Positions 7,711 through 16,010 of a DNA stretch of 42,378 nt are shown here, one piece after another. Numbering within the stretch: the first letter of the stretch is position 1; each line of letters begins with the position of its first letter. The position numbers and the translations under genes are program-made. The stretch covers positions 1-42,378 of the forward strand of contig JAJYDR010000008.1 of NCBI GenBank assembly GCA_021777285.1, in the 5' to 3' direction. Under the pieces are notes generated by a model, which had not been told where the DNA came from, did no database searches, and saw only the letters and a list, made by a program, of their open reading frames with translations. This stretch comes from Actinomycetes bacterium (GTDB lineage: Bacteria; Actinomycetota; Acidimicrobiia; Acidimicrobiales; RAAP-2).

Positions 7711-8364
7711 CCACCACCGGTTTCCCTCGGTCACGAGGGTCACCTCGTCGCCGTCTTCCACCGAGCCGTGGTAGGTCACCGATCCGAACTGCAGCGGCTC
7801 GGGCGCCACTTCGACGAGCGGCGACCACAGGGCCGCGTTGTTGACGTGGCCCACGACGTCCAGATCCGTCTGGCGCAGCGGCCACGGGTGGCGCGCCGCA
7901 TCGGGACCGGGCTCAGTACGTTCGACGCGGCCCGAGATTCGACGACGGGAGCCCTCGCCGTAGGCGTCATGGAACGCGGGGCCCACGCGCACCGGATGGC
8001 CCGCGGGACCGACGGGGACCCAGAGCGCGACCGTCTCGATCACGACGCGGTCGTCGCAGGCCACGTCAGTGCGCCGTTGCGCCCACGCCGCGCCCGAACC
8101 CGAGCACCAGGTCGTCAGTGTCACGACGTCCCCGAGTCGGGGCCACGAAGCGCCAGGCGCGAGTTGGAACGACGTACGGCGCACCAGCCAGGTGTCGCTC
8201 GACTCGATGCCCGTGTCGTCCCAGTCGTCAGTGGCGATGTCCTGCAGGTAGCGGGCCAAACCGTCGGGTCGCAAGAATCCGTTGGGTCCGCAGTCGCTTA
8301 GCCGCACCGGACGCCGGGCGCTGAAGCGCCGCCCCTCGCCGAGTGGTGCGTACTCGTCAGCCAT
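7663..8364 (-). CDS. Acyl-ACP thioesterase-like double-hotdog protein
   Basis: A 233-residue protein resembling FatA/FatB-type acyl-ACP thioesterases, which release fatty acids from acyl carrier protein. Two hotdog halves are visible: the first with GFLRPDGLARYLQDIATDDW and WLVRRTSFQL, the second with the signature DVVGHVNNAALWSPLVEV, in which the N-x-H/HVNN residues form the active-site region. The ATG at 8362-8364 follows a TAAGGT hexamer by 9 bases. It lies 25 bases downstream of nothing else on its strand except pheT's stop on the left of its start, and its tail overlaps eamA. True substrate unknown. Confidence 0.75.
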   Translation of the reverse strand: MADEYAPLGEGRRFSARRPVRLSDCGPNGFLRPDGLARYLQDIATDDWDDTGIESSDTWLVRRTSFQLAPGASWPRLGDVVTLTTWCSGSGAAWAQRRTDVACDDRVVIETVALWVPVGPAGHPVRVGPAFHDAYGEGSRRRISGRVERTEPGPDAARHPWPLRQTDLDVVGHVNNAALWSPLVEVAPEPLQFGSVTYHGSVEDGDEVTLVTEGNRWWLTVDELVRVAGEFRR

Positions 8365-8389
8365 TACCAGCCAACCTTAGGTCACGCCC

Positions 8390-10864
8390 CTAGCGCAAAA
8401 CTGCGCCGTGGCCAGCGCCGACGGCAATCAACGTCTCGCGCACGCTCGCCACCTCGGTGTCACTCAGCGTCCGGTCCGTGGCGCCCAATCGGATTGTGTA
8501 CGCCAGGCTGCGGGTTCCCGGCGCGAGCGTTGCGCCGTGGTACACGTCAAAGAGGTCCACCGACTCCACCAGCGGCGACGCCGAGGCGAGGTCGTGGCCG
8601 AGGTCGGCGGCGTGCACCGCCTGGGGCGTGACGAAGGCGAGGTCGATGACCGCGCTCGGATAGCGGCTTGGCACAACGGCCAGGGCCGAGCGGCGCTTGA
8701 CCAGGTCAGTGTCCGCAAGGACGTCAAGATCCAGGTCGAGCAGACCGAGTCGTCTCCCCTGGTGCCCGGTCAGGGACTCGATCACGTGCGGATCAACCTC
8801 CCCGACCACACCGACGATCGCGCCGCTCGCGCGGTCGACGAGGGTCGCACCGCGCGTGGGGTGCAGACCCTCACCGAGCTCATTGGCCGGTCGCACGACG
8901 ACGTCGGCGAGTCCCAGCCGGTTGGCCACCATCGACCAGAGCACCACCGCACTCGTCGCGTCGTCGTCGCGATGGCCGAGGACGACGGTCAGCCGCTCGT
9001 TCTCTAACGGAAGCCGCAGATCCACCGTTCCGCCGGCGCCGCCGCGCGTCCACCGGGCCCGGTCGGTGTCGTCGGGGTGCGTGAAGACGACGCCGATCTC
9101 GCTCAGGCGTAGGTCAAGGAATCCTCGCTCGACGTTGCGCCCCCACGCGGCGACGAGTCCCGTGATCATGGTCGGACGAAGGATCGACTCCTCCTGGGCG
9201 AGTGGGTTCGTGATGCGCACCGGCGTCGAGCCCTCGTGGGTGAGCTCGAACGAGGACTCACCGCCGAGCGTCGGCGTCCACGCCTCGTAGGTCCCCGCGT
9301 CCACGACAATCGATCGAACCCGTCGCCGCAGCTGCTGGCGGTCGGTCATGCCACCGGGCTGCGGCCAGGTCGGCGTGTGCCGGGTCAGACGGGAGTAGCC
9401 CCAGACCCGCGCGATCTCCTCGATCACGTCGGCGCGGCCGGCGTCGCCGCTGCGGATATCGGGGCGCGACGAGGGCGCCGTGACCACGAGATCGTTGGTG
9501 GCAGTTTCGACGACGTCAAAGCCCAGCGCGACGAGATTCGTAATCACGGCGCTCTGGGGTAGCGCCGTGCCGAGCGAGCGCTCGACGTCGTCGCGACGTA
9601 CCGTCACCGTCGACGGCGTCGGGACGTCACCTCGCAGGTCAAGCGGCGCGCCCACCCACTCCAGGTCGGGAACGCTCGCTCGCAGAACGGCGACGAACCG
9701 CGCAACCGCGCGCAGCGCCAACTCGGGGTCTACGCCGCGTTCGAATCGGTTGGACGCTTCGCTGCGCAGGCCGTGTCGCTTCGACGAGCGCGCGATCGTC
9801 ATCGGGTCGAAGTAGGCCGCCTCTACGAGCACCTCGGTCGTCGAGTCGCTGATCTCACTCGTCGCACCGCCCATGATCCCCGCGAGTCCGAGAACCTGGT
9901 CGTCGCCGTCGGTGATGACGCAGTCCTCGCCCGTGTCACCGAGGCCCCGCCCCGGCATCGCCAAGGGTCGTGTCACGCCGTCCAGGGTCACGAGCGACTC
10001 GCCCGGACGGGCCCGGCGAACCCGCAGGGTCCGTCCCGCCACCTTGTCGGCGTCGTAGGGGTGCGTCGGCTGGCCAAGTTCGAGCATCACGAGGTTCGAC
10101 GCGTCGACCACGTTCGAAATCGGTCGCATGCCGGCGCGCTCGAGGCGGTTCGCCACCCACGTGGGCGACGCGCCAACGCGCACGTGGCGCAGCACGGACA
10201 CCGTAAGGCGCCCGCAGAGATCGGGTGCTTCGATGGCGCCGCCCGCTACCGCGGCGCTCGACGATTCGGGATTCGGTGTGGCCAGCTCGGGCTCGCGTAG
10301 CGAGCGACCGAACCGGGCGGCCAGGTCCCTCGCCACACCAGCGATCGACCAGGCGTCGGGACGGTTGCCCTCGATCGACAAGTCAAAGACGACGTCGGCT
10401 TCAATGCCGAGGGCATCCATGAGCCGCTCGCCCGCGTGTGGCTCGATCATCCCGTCGAGGACCAGCAGTCCTTCGTGCTCGTCGCTCAGGCGCAATTCGC
10501 GCGCCGAGCACAGCATGCCGTTGCTCACGACGCCGCGCATCGAACGCCGGGCGATCGCGAAGTCGCCCGGCAGCACCGCGCCCACCGGGGCGAGCGGCAC
10601 GTGCTCGCCCACCTGGAAGTTCCACGCCCCACAGACGATCTCGAGCGGCCCGTCACCGGCGTCGACGACGATGCGCCGAATCCGGTCCGCGCCGTCGATG
10701 GGGTGAATTTCGTCGACACGGGCGACGACAACGTCCTCGAGCCCTTCGCCAACGTGCTCGATGCCTTCGACGACGAGGCCGAGGTCGTCGAGCGCCGCGC
10801 GGATCTCGTCGACCGACTCCGGCAAGTCGACGAACTCGCGCAGCCACGACAGGGGCGCCCTCAC
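8390..10864 (-). CDS. pheT: Phenylalanyl-tRNA synthetase beta subunit
   Basis: An 824-residue subunit of the alpha2-beta2 enzyme that charges tRNA(Phe). It starts with MRAPLSWLREFVDLP, followed by an EMAP-like tRNA-binding domain (about 40-150, with VCGAWNF and SNGMLCSARELRLSDEHEG), the B3/B4 editing domain (about 210-380), B5 (about 405-480), a catalytic-like core and the C-terminal ferredoxin-fold anticodon-binding domain (about 730-824, SRYPSAVIDLAFV). The GTG start forms a GTGA overlap with the pheS stop. Length and domain order are normal. Confidence 0.97.
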   Translation of the reverse strand: MRAPLSWLREFVDLPESVDEIRAALDDLGLVVEGIEHVGEGLEDVVVARVDEIHPIDGADRIRRIVVDAGDGPLEIVCGAWNFQVGEHVPLAPVGAVLPGDFAIARRSMRGVVSNGMLCSARELRLSDEHEGLLVLDGMIEPHAGERLMDALGIEADVVFDLSIEGNRPDAWSIAGVARDLAARFGRSLREPELATPNPESSSAAVAGGAIEAPDLCGRLTVSVLRHVRVGASPTWVANRLERAGMRPISNVVDASNLVMLELGQPTHPYDADKVAGRTLRVRRARPGESLVTLDGVTRPLAMPGRGLGDTGEDCVITDGDDQVLGLAGIMGGATSEISDSTTEVLVEAAYFDPMTIARSSKRHGLRSEASNRFERGVDPELALRAVARFVAVLRASVPDLEWVGAPLDLRGDVPTPSTVTVRRDDVERSLGTALPQSAVITNLVALGFDVVETATNDLVVTAPSSRPDIRSGDAGRADVIEEIARVWGYSRLTRHTPTWPQPGGMTDRQQLRRRVRSIVVDAGTYEAWTPTLGGESSFELTHEGSTPVRITNPLAQEESILRPTMITGLVAAWGRNVERGFLDLRLSEIGVVFTHPDDTDRARWTRGGAGGTVDLRLPLENERLTVVLGHRDDDATSAVVLWSMVANRLGLADVVVRPANELGEGLHPTRGATLVDRASGAIVGVVGEVDPHVIESLTGHQGRRLGLLDLDLDVLADTDLVKRRSALAVVPSRYPSAVIDLAFVTPQAVHAADLGHDLASASPLVESVDLFDVYHGATLAPGTRSLAYTIRLGATDRTLSDTEVASVRETLIAVGAGHGAVLR

Positions 10865-11931
10865 GCGAACTGCCCCAGGAAGCGAACGTCATTTTCGACC
10901 AGCGCGCGCATGTCGGACAACTCGTGGCGCATCTGCGCGCACCGATCGATGCCGAAACCGAACGCGAAGCCGCTCCACACGTCGGGGTCGATGCCCACCG
11001 CCTCGAAGACGGCCGGATCGATCATCCCGCAGCCTCCCAGTTCGATCCACCCGGTGTTCGAGCACGTCCGACAGCCCTGGCCACGGCAGATCGTGCACGT
11101 GATCTCAAACTCCGCCGACGGCTCGGTGAAGGGGAAGAACGCCGGGCGCAGGCGCGACTCGATGTCGGGACCGAAGTACGCGCGGGTGAAGGTCTCGATG
11201 GTCCCGGCGAGATCGGCGAACGTGATGCCGCGGTCCACGACGAGACCTTCGATCTGGTGGAACGCCGCGAGGTGCCGGGCGTCGGGCGTGTCGCGGCGAT
11301 AGCAGCGTCCCGGGGCGACCGAGTGGATCGGTAGCGAGTCCGCAGCGACGGCCGCTTCCATCAGGTGCACCTGGGTCGGCGAGGTGTGGGTGCGCAACAC
11401 CACGGTCTCGGGGTCACCCAGGTCGACGTAGAAGGTGTCCCACATGCCGCGCGCGGGGTGCGCCGGCGGGATGTTGAGCGCTTCGAAGTTGTACCAGTCG
11501 CTCTCGACCTCGGGTCCCTCGGCCACGGTGAAGCCCATCGCGACGAAGACGTCCTCGAGCTGGGCCTGCGTCGACCCGACGAGACCGGCGTGCCCGGGGG
11601 TCACCGACCAGTTGCGCGTCGCGACCACCACGTCGCCGAGGTCGAGGCGGTCCGTCTCGAGCATCGCCGCGCGCTCGATCGAGCGCAACTGCTCGCGACG
11701 GCTCTCTACGGCGTCCTCGACGCTGCGGCGCGCCTCTTGCAGTCGCGCGCCCATGGTGCGGCGTTCCTCGGGATCGAGCGAACCGAATGACTTTTGCACC
11801 GCCGCGAAGGCCGAGCGCTTGCCGACGATCGTCGCGACGCGCTCGTCGAGCTCCTCGAGGCTCGACACCGCGGCGAGGACCGCGAGCGCCTCGGTGGTGA
11901 TGGTCGTTATCTGGTCATCGGGTTCGTTCAT
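10861..11931 (-). CDS. pheS: Phenylalanyl-tRNA synthetase alpha subunit
   Basis: A 356-residue catalytic subunit. The N-terminal coiled coil (about 1-85) is followed by the class II core with HPARGMWDTFYVD (motif 2 region), the GRCYRRDTPDARHLAAFHQIEGLVVD-type segment and motif 3 GFGIDRC near residue 330. An additional pair of CxxC-like cysteines (CTICRGQGCRTC) lies near residue 285, as in many bacterial PheS. The ATG overlaps the upstream methyltransferase stop (ATGA). Confidence 0.97.
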   Translation of the reverse strand: MNEPDDQITTITTEALAVLAAVSSLEELDERVATIVGKRSAFAAVQKSFGSLDPEERRTMGARLQEARRSVEDAVESRREQLRSIERAAMLETDRLDLGDVVVATRNWSVTPGHAGLVGSTQAQLEDVFVAMGFTVAEGPEVESDWYNFEALNIPPAHPARGMWDTFYVDLGDPETVVLRTHTSPTQVHLMEAAVAADSLPIHSVAPGRCYRRDTPDARHLAAFHQIEGLVVDRGITFADLAGTIETFTRAYFGPDIESRLRPAFFPFTEPSAEFEITCTICRGQGCRTCSNTGWIELGGCGMIDPAVFEAVGIDPDVWSGFAFGFGIDRCAQMRHELSDMRALVENDVRFLGQFA

Positions 11932-12761
11932 GGCGCTCCCAGGCTACGGGGTATCGGCGGGGTCACTCGACCGTCACGCTGCCAGTAGCCCGCGAAGGCC
12001 ACCAGCGACGCGGCGACACCGGCGTTGAGCGACTCGTTGCCGCCCGCCATCGCAATGCTCATCGTCGACTGGCAGTGACCAATCGCCGCCTCGTCCAACC
12101 CGTCGGCCTCGTTGCCGATGACTACCACCGACGGCCCGGATAGGTCACAGTCGAGCAGTTCGGTGCCGCCGCGAACGACCGTGGCCCACGTGTGCGCACC
12201 CGCCGAGACGAAATGAGCCAAGGTGCCCTCCAACTCAGCGACCACGACGGGAAGGTGGAAGATCGAGCCCGCCGTCGCGCGCAGCGTCTTGGGATTGTAG
12301 GGGTCGACGCTCTGGCCAGTGAGCACCACGGCGTCCACCCCGGCCGCGTCGGCCGAGCGGATGATCGTGCCCACGTTGCCGGGGTCGCGCAAGTCGTGCA
12401 GCACCAGCGTCAGACCGCCCGTGGCCAACTCGGACAGCGCGGGTGCCGCGAAGCGAACCGTCGCCGAGATCGGCTGGGGCGTCGAGGCGTCCGAAACCTT
12501 CGCAAAGACACCAGGATCCAGGCCAAAGGCCCGAACACCGCGCGCATCGGCGCGCACGATGATCTCGTGGACGTCGCTGCGGTCCGCCACCGACGCGTCC
12601 ACGAAGAGCGCCTCGAACTCGGCGCCGGCCTCGAGGGCCGCGACCACCAGGTCGGGACCCTCGAGGACGCAGACGCGTTCACTCCAGCGAAGCGAGCGCT
12701 TCTGTATGAGTCGGCGCAGCCGCCGTACTCGCTGGTGTGACGATCCGATCGATTCGAGCAG
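11928..12761 (-). CDS. SpoU/TrmH-family RNA 2'-O-methyltransferase, start uncertain
   Basis: A knotted SAM-dependent methyltransferase acting on rRNA or tRNA; its place between rplT and pheS matches the gene annotated tsnR in mycobacteria. Motif 1 HDLRDPGNVGTIIRSADAAG, motif 2 around GNEADGLDEA and motif 3 NESLNAGVAASL are all present. The first conventional start in frame is GTG 12645-12647, but in-frame codons further upstream read QRVRRLRRLIQKRSLRWSER and then VCVLEGPDLV, the conserved substrate-binding domain. No ATG, GTG or TTG exists between that region and the in-frame rplT stop (12768-12770), so CTG (12759-12761) or ATC (12762-12764) may initiate. The start given is the CTG; with it the length is 277 residues. 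Confidence 0.85.
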   Translation of the reverse strand: MLESIGSSHQRVRRLRRLIQKRSLRWSERVCVLEGPDLVVAALEAGAEFEALFVDASVADRSDVHEIIVRADARGVRAFGLDPGVFAKVSDASTPQPISATVRFAAPALSELATGGLTLVLHDLRDPGNVGTIIRSADAAGVDAVVLTGQSVDPYNPKTLRATAGSIFHLPVVVAELEGTLAHFVSAGAHTWATVVRGGTELLDCDLSGPSVVVIGNEADGLDEAAIGHCQSTMSIAMAGGNESLNAGVAASLVAFAGYWQRDGRVTPPIPRSLGAP

Positions 12762-12767
12762 GATCGC

Positions 12768-13127
12768 CTACTTCGCCAGCGCCGCCGACGCCTGGGCGAC
12801 CAGCGCGCCGAATGCCGCTGAGTCGTTCACGGCGAGGTCGGCCAGCACGCGCCGGTCGACCTCGATGCCCGCCGCATTCAGGCCCGCGATGAAGCGGCTG
12901 TAGCTCACACCGTGGAGTCGAGTGCCCGCGTTGATGCGCTGGATCCAGAGCTTGCGAAACTCGCCCTTGCGTGCCCGGCGGTCGCGAAACGCGTAGACCC
13001 CGGAGTGCTGGACTGCCTGGTTCGCCGCGCGGAACGTGCGGCTGCGATCGCCGTAGTAGCCCTTGGCCTGTTCGAGTACTGCCTTGTGGTGCTTTTTCGC
13101 GTTTACTGCGCGCTTGACTCGTGCCAT
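12768..13127 (-). CDS. rplT: Ribosomal protein L20
   Basis: A 119-residue protein of the large subunit, needed early in assembly and in some bacteria a repressor of its own operon. It begins [15 protein letters not shown] and contains the conserved [18 protein letters not shown] and [10 protein letters not shown] segments. It follows rpmI by 23 bases that hold a GAGGAG ribosome binding site. Length is normal. Confidence 0.98.
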   Translation of the reverse strand: MARVKRAVNAKKHHKAVLEQAKGYYGDRSRTFRAANQAVQHSGVYAFRDRRARKGEFRKLWIQRINAGTRLHGVSYSRFIAGLNAAGIEVDRRVLADLAVNDSAAFGALVAQASAALAK

Positions 13128-13150
13128 GTCAGTGTCTCCTCACTCGTTCC

Positions 13151-13345
13151 TTACAGACCCAACATCTTCTTGACGTTCTTCTCGATACCTGGCGAGATGT
13201 CGGACTCGCGGCCCAACCGACGCGCACGGACCGAGGTCTTCTTCTCCATGATGTGGCCGCGGAACGCCTTGCGACGACGCAGGCGGCCGGTGCCGGTGAT
13301 CTTGATGCGCTTCTTGGCACCACTGTCGGTCTTCATCTTTGGCAT
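13151..13345 (-). CDS. rpmI: Ribosomal protein L35
   Basis: A 64-residue basic large-subunit protein starting MPKMKTDSGAKKR, with the family segment GTGRLRRRKAFRGH and a C-terminus ending in NVKKMLGL. The frame is open further upstream within infC, but the ATG at 13343-13345 has a GGAGGG ribosome binding site and lies one base after the infC stop, so translation is likely coupled. Standard infC-rpmI-rplT operon. Confidence 0.97.
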   Translation of the reverse strand: MPKMKTDSGAKKRIKITGTGRLRRRKAFRGHIMEKKTSVRARRLGRESDISPGIEKNVKKMLGL

Positions 13346-13346
13346 C

Positions 13347-13961
13347 TCAGCCCTCCTCACTCGAACTGTTCGACGGATCCGGGGATCCGTCCACCGAGCC
13401 CTCGACCTTCGAGGCATCGGTGCTCTTGGCTTTGGCCCGCTTCTCGGGACCCAGGACCATGATCATGTTGCGACCGTCGATCTTCGCCGCTGACTCCACG
13501 CGCGCCGCGTCGCCCAACTTCTCGACGATTCGATCGAGGATCTTGCGGCCCAACTCGGGGTGCGCGGACTCACGACCGCGGAACATAATCGTTATCTTCA
13601 CCTTGTGACCCTCGGCGAGGAACTTCTCAACGAGGCGGGTCTTGGTGTCGAAGTCACCGGGGCCGATCTTCGGCCGGTACTTCATCTCCTTGACGCCGAC
13701 GTTCATCGTCTTGCGGCGCGACTCCTTGGCCTTTTGGGCTTCGTCGAATTTGAATTTGCCGTAGTCCATGATTCGACAAACCGGCGGGCTCGCGGTAGGC
13801 GCGATTTCGACGAGGTCCAGTTCCAAGCTCCGCGCTAACGCCAACGCCTCTCGGCTCGACATCACGCCACGCTGATTGCCCTCGTTGTCGATGAGCCGCA
13901 CGGTTTCAACCCGAATACGCTCATTGACGCGGTGGTCTCCAGGTCCTGTTGCGATATGCAT
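13347..13961 (-). CDS. infC: Translation initiation factor IF-3, start codon possibly AUC
   Basis: IF-3 binds the 30S subunit and checks initiator tRNA and start codon. The N-domain (VNERIR, LDLVEIAP, CRIMDYGKFKF) and C-domain (MKYRPKIGPGDFDTK, KITIMFRGRE, DGRNMIMVLGP) are complete, followed by an acidic/serine tail. The first ATG (13959-13961) directly touches the AAGGAG ribosome binding site (13962-13967) with no spacing, whereas an ATC two codons later (13953-13955) lies 6 bases from it. infC genes are known for rare start codons used in autoregulation, so ATC may be the true start. Coordinates use the ATG. Confidence 0.95.
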   Translation of the reverse strand: MHIATGPGDHRVNERIRVETVRLIDNEGNQRGVMSSREALALARSLELDLVEIAPTASPPVCRIMDYGKFKFDEAQKAKESRRKTMNVGVKEMKYRPKIGPGDFDTKTRLVEKFLAEGHKVKITIMFRGRESAHPELGRKILDRIVEKLGDAARVESAAKIDGRNMIMVLGPEKRAKAKSTDASKVEGSVDGSPDPSNSSSEEG

Positions 13962-13974
13962 CTCCTTGCTCTAT

Positions 13975-13992
13975 GCGACGCCGTAGCGTCGC
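13975..13992 (-). promoter_or_regulatory. infC leader hairpin with UACG tetraloop
   Basis: On the minus strand GCGACGC, TACG, GCGTCGC gives a perfect 7-base-pair stem closed by a C-UACG-G tetraloop, the exceptionally stable UNCG type. It ends 7 bases upstream of the infC ribosome binding site AAGGAG (13962-13967). Such a structure could bind L20 or gate ribosome access in the infC-rpmI-rplT leader, though no known L20 leader class was matched in detail. Confidence 0.55.
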
Positions 13993-14048
13993 CACGGCAA
14001 GCGAGGCGAAGACTCTGGACCCGGCGTACTGCGCATACCCAGGTGGAT

Positions 14049-14063
14049 GTTGGCGTCGCCAAC
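14049..14063 (-). promoter_or_regulatory. Second hairpin in the infC leader
   Basis: A perfect inverted repeat (GTTGGC, 3-base loop, GCCAAC) lies between the presumed -10 box and the UACG hairpin. Together the two structures make a leader of roughly 120 bases with two stems, longer than for any other gene in the window. Confidence 0.4.
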
Positions 14064-14282
14064 CTCTCTTGCTGTGAACTGCCTGACAAGGCTAGCAGAG
14101 CCGCAGGCGCGACCATGACCCCGCGAGCGTCACGACCAGCACCACGAGCACTGGCCCCGACGACTACGGAATGCACCGCCACCGTCTGGGTCTGTCTACC
14201 CCCTTTGATCAGCGCTTACGCTGCCACTCGCTGTCATCGCCACGTCAAGGGCGACCGCGCGTGCGTCGATAGGCTCACGATC

Positions 14283-14996
14283 GTGGATGAAGCGCCATGG
14301 CCCCGTGCGGGCAGCTTGGCGACAGAGCACGCGTCGGCGCCCGTGGCTGAGCGGCGACACGCCCCCGGTCGGCACGTCGCGACCCCGCTGGCGCACGTGC
14401 TCCTGGGCGCGATGATCGTCACCGGCGTCGTGGCGTTGGGCGGGAGTGGCCGGGCGAACGGTGGCACCTACCCTGGGCCACGGGCCTGTCAGGCGCCGTC
14501 GGTCTCGCTCGCCAATGGACCCTACGTCGGCGGCGCCACCCAGGAGGAGGCGCATTCACTGGCGATCACCAACACGGCGTCGTTCCCCTGTTCCCTGCAC
14601 GGCTACGTCGGCATCGTCGTCTACGACACGCACGGGCGGCCCCTGGCGTTCCGATTCGCACACCGCCCAACGGGGGGCTGGCCGATGGCGACCGTGGTCC
14701 CCGCGAGGTTCACGCTCAAACCTCGGGCCTCCGCCTACGTCTTTCTCGCCCAATTCGCCTGCTACACCGGCTACTCGTCGGTGAGCCGACGCATCGCCGT
14801 GCGGCTGCCGGGTGATCGCCGCCTCGTGCGACTGAACCTACGACAGCCGATCGCCTATTGCGTGGGCGCCTCGGCCCGGGTAGGCAACGTGCTCGCCGTC
14901 TCGCCCATCGAGCCCACCATCGCCGCCACCCAGGGTCCCTCTCCTAGCCCGGCGGCTCGCAACCGGGTCTCGCGGCCCGCTACCGTAGAACCATGA
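14283..14996 (+). CDS. DUF4232-like secreted or membrane-anchored protein
   Basis: A 237-residue protein of unknown function. After a charged N-terminus, a hydrophobic segment at about residues 35-55 (HVLLGAMIVTGVVALGG) serves as signal or anchor. The outer part resembles DUF4232: a first cysteine in RACQAPSV, then LAITNTASFPCSLHGYVGI and a D-T-H-G turn, with further cysteines in FACYTGY and AYCVG, enough for two disulfides. The GTG at 14283 is preceded by TAGGCT (14270-14275) and 7 bases, suggesting a leaderless mRNA. The frame is open far upstream, but that part crosses the infC leader. Its stop overlaps the next gene's ATG (ATGA). Confidence 0.65.
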   Translation: MDEAPWPRAGSLATEHASAPVAERRHAPGRHVATPLAHVLLGAMIVTGVVALGGSGRANGGTYPGPRACQAPSVSLANGPYVGGATQEEAHSLAITNTASFPCSLHGYVGIVVYDTHGRPLAFRFAHRPTGGWPMATVVPARFTLKPRASAYVFLAQFACYTGYSSVSRRIAVRLPGDRRLVRLNLRQPIAYCVGASARVGNVLAVSPIEPTIAATQGPSPSPAARNRVSRPATVEP

Positions 14997-15277
14997 GCGA
15001 CGACAAGGGCGCCGACGAGGAGATCCAGTGGATTCGCTCCACCCCCGTTGAGGTCATCCTCGGCAACCACCTCTTCCGCATGATCCAGATGGCGGCCGTG
15101 CACCTGGCGGACACGCCGCCGAACCTACCCGCCGCGCAGCTCACCATCGATCTCGTGCACGCCATGGTCGAGGCCGGCGGCGACCGGCTCGGCGAGCACG
15201 TCGGGCTCTATCGCAGCGCCCTGGCCGAGGTCCAGCAGGTCTACGTGCGCGCAGCCAGCGGTTCCACCGGCTCGTAG
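14993..15277 (+). CDS. DUF1844-like small protein
   Basis: A 94-residue acidic protein without membrane segments. It resembles DUF1844 proteins: a helical block HLFRMIQMAAVHLAD, a proline-containing turn (PPNLPAAQLTIDLVHAMVEA) and a C-terminal helix ending EVQQVYV. Function is unknown. The ATG overlaps the upstream stop, and TACCGT (14981-14986) lies exactly 6 bases upstream, so both coupling and an own leaderless promoter are possible. Its 3' end overlaps the opposing cold-shock-like gene by 37 bases. Confidence 0.6.
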   Translation: MSDDKGADEEIQWIRSTPVEVILGNHLFRMIQMAAVHLADTPPNLPAAQLTIDLVHAMVEAGGDRLGEHVGLYRSALAEVQQVYVRAASGSTGS

Positions 15278-15477
15278 CGCCGCGGGCGCACATCGCTGAC
15301 CTCATCGGCGCCACGGTGTCCCGCGACGCGCGTCCCGGTGACCTCGAGTCCGTTGTCGAGGTGCCGACTGCCGTCGGCGATGGCGACGCAGTGGAAGTAC
15401 CACCGCGCCCCGTCGCACTCGATCCAGCCGTCGCCTCGGTCGTCGTCAAATCCGACGACGACGCCGTCGATGGTCAT
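15241..15477 (-). CDS. Small cold-shock-domain-like protein
   Basis: A 78-residue protein resembling truncated actinobacterial cold-shock-domain proteins. The pattern GVVVGFDDDRGDGWIECDG followed by WYFHCVAIADGSR corresponds to the RNA-binding strands of the OB fold, and VTGTRVAGHRG to later strands; the classical RNP1 aromatic pattern is weak. Its ATG overlaps the ribH stop (ATGA), so it is the last gene of the riboflavin operon, and its tail overlaps the DUF1844-like gene on the other strand. Role in riboflavin synthesis is not implied. Confidence 0.68.
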   Translation of the reverse strand: MTIDGVVVGFDDDRGDGWIECDGARWYFHCVAIADGSRHLDNGLEVTGTRVAGHRGADEVSDVRPRRYEPVEPLAART

Positions 15478-16010
15478 CGACCCGATCGCTGGCGCAGCAG
15501 GGACACCATCTCGAGGGCCGTGAGCGCCGCCTCGCGACCCTTATTGGTCTCGTCGGGCAGTGACCGCTCCAGTGCTTGGTCCACGGAATTGGTGGTCAGG
15601 ACCCCAAAGACCACCGGCACGCCGGTGGTCAGCTGCACGTCCTGCACGCCGCGGGCGCTCTCGCCGGCCACGACCTCGTAGTGGCCGGTGTCACCGCGGA
15701 TCACCGCACCAAGCGTGATCACGGCGTCGACCGGCAGTGGTCCGTCGGCGAAGGCGAGCGCCATCATGGGAACCTCGTACGCGCCGGGCACCCAGGCCAG
15801 GGTGATGTCCGAGCGCGAGACGCCGGCCTCGTCGAGGGCGGCCAGAGCCCCGTCGATGAGCCTCGTCGTGATGCCGCCGTTGAACCGTCCGGCCACGATG
15901 GCGATGCGCAGCCCGCGACCGTCGTGACTGCCTTCGAGGTAGGTTCCCACGGCGTTGCGAATCACCTCGCCCCGGGCGGGGTCGAACGCAGTCTGGTCAT
16001 TCGACGTCAT
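15474..16010 (-). CDS. ribH: 6,7-dimethyl-8-ribityllumazine synthase
   Basis: A 178-residue enzyme that condenses the ribityl-diaminouracil with dihydroxybutanone phosphate to the riboflavin precursor, usually as a pentamer or 60-mer shell. Key segments are VAGRFN (aromatic substrate contact), WVPGAYEVP, GAVIRGDTGHYE with the catalytic histidine, and FGVLTTNSVDQALERS. The ATG at 16008-16010 overlaps the ribBA stop by 14 bases and has a GGGGGA ribosome binding site. The extra 20 N-terminal residues lack conservation, so a later GTG start is possible. Confidence 0.95.
   Translation of the reverse strand: MTSNDQTAFDPARGEVIRNAVGTYLEGSHDGRGLRIAIVAGRFNGGITTRLIDGALAALDEAGVSRSDITLAWVPGAYEVPMMALAFADGPLPVDAVITLGAVIRGDTGHYEVVAGESARGVQDVQLTTGVPVVFGVLTTNSVDQALERSLPDETNKGREAALTALEMVSLLRQRSGR

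Larger units (their letters stand above)
13962..14282. other. Divergent regulatory region between infC and the DUF4232-like gene
   Basis: About 320 bases without a supported gene. On the minus strand it holds the presumed infC leader: a weak -10 TAGCCT (14089-14094) without a clear -35, two hairpins and the infC ribosome binding site. On the plus strand its right end carries a TAGGCT hexamer 7 bases before the GTG of the next gene. A plus-strand reading frame crosses the whole stretch but has low-complexity arginine-rich content and is not considered coding. Confidence 0.6.

Noticed and set aside
13932..14282. N-terminal extension of the DUF4232-like gene
   Set aside because: It crosses the infC start and leader hairpins, shows no conserved features, and a promoter-like box sits just before the chosen GTG.
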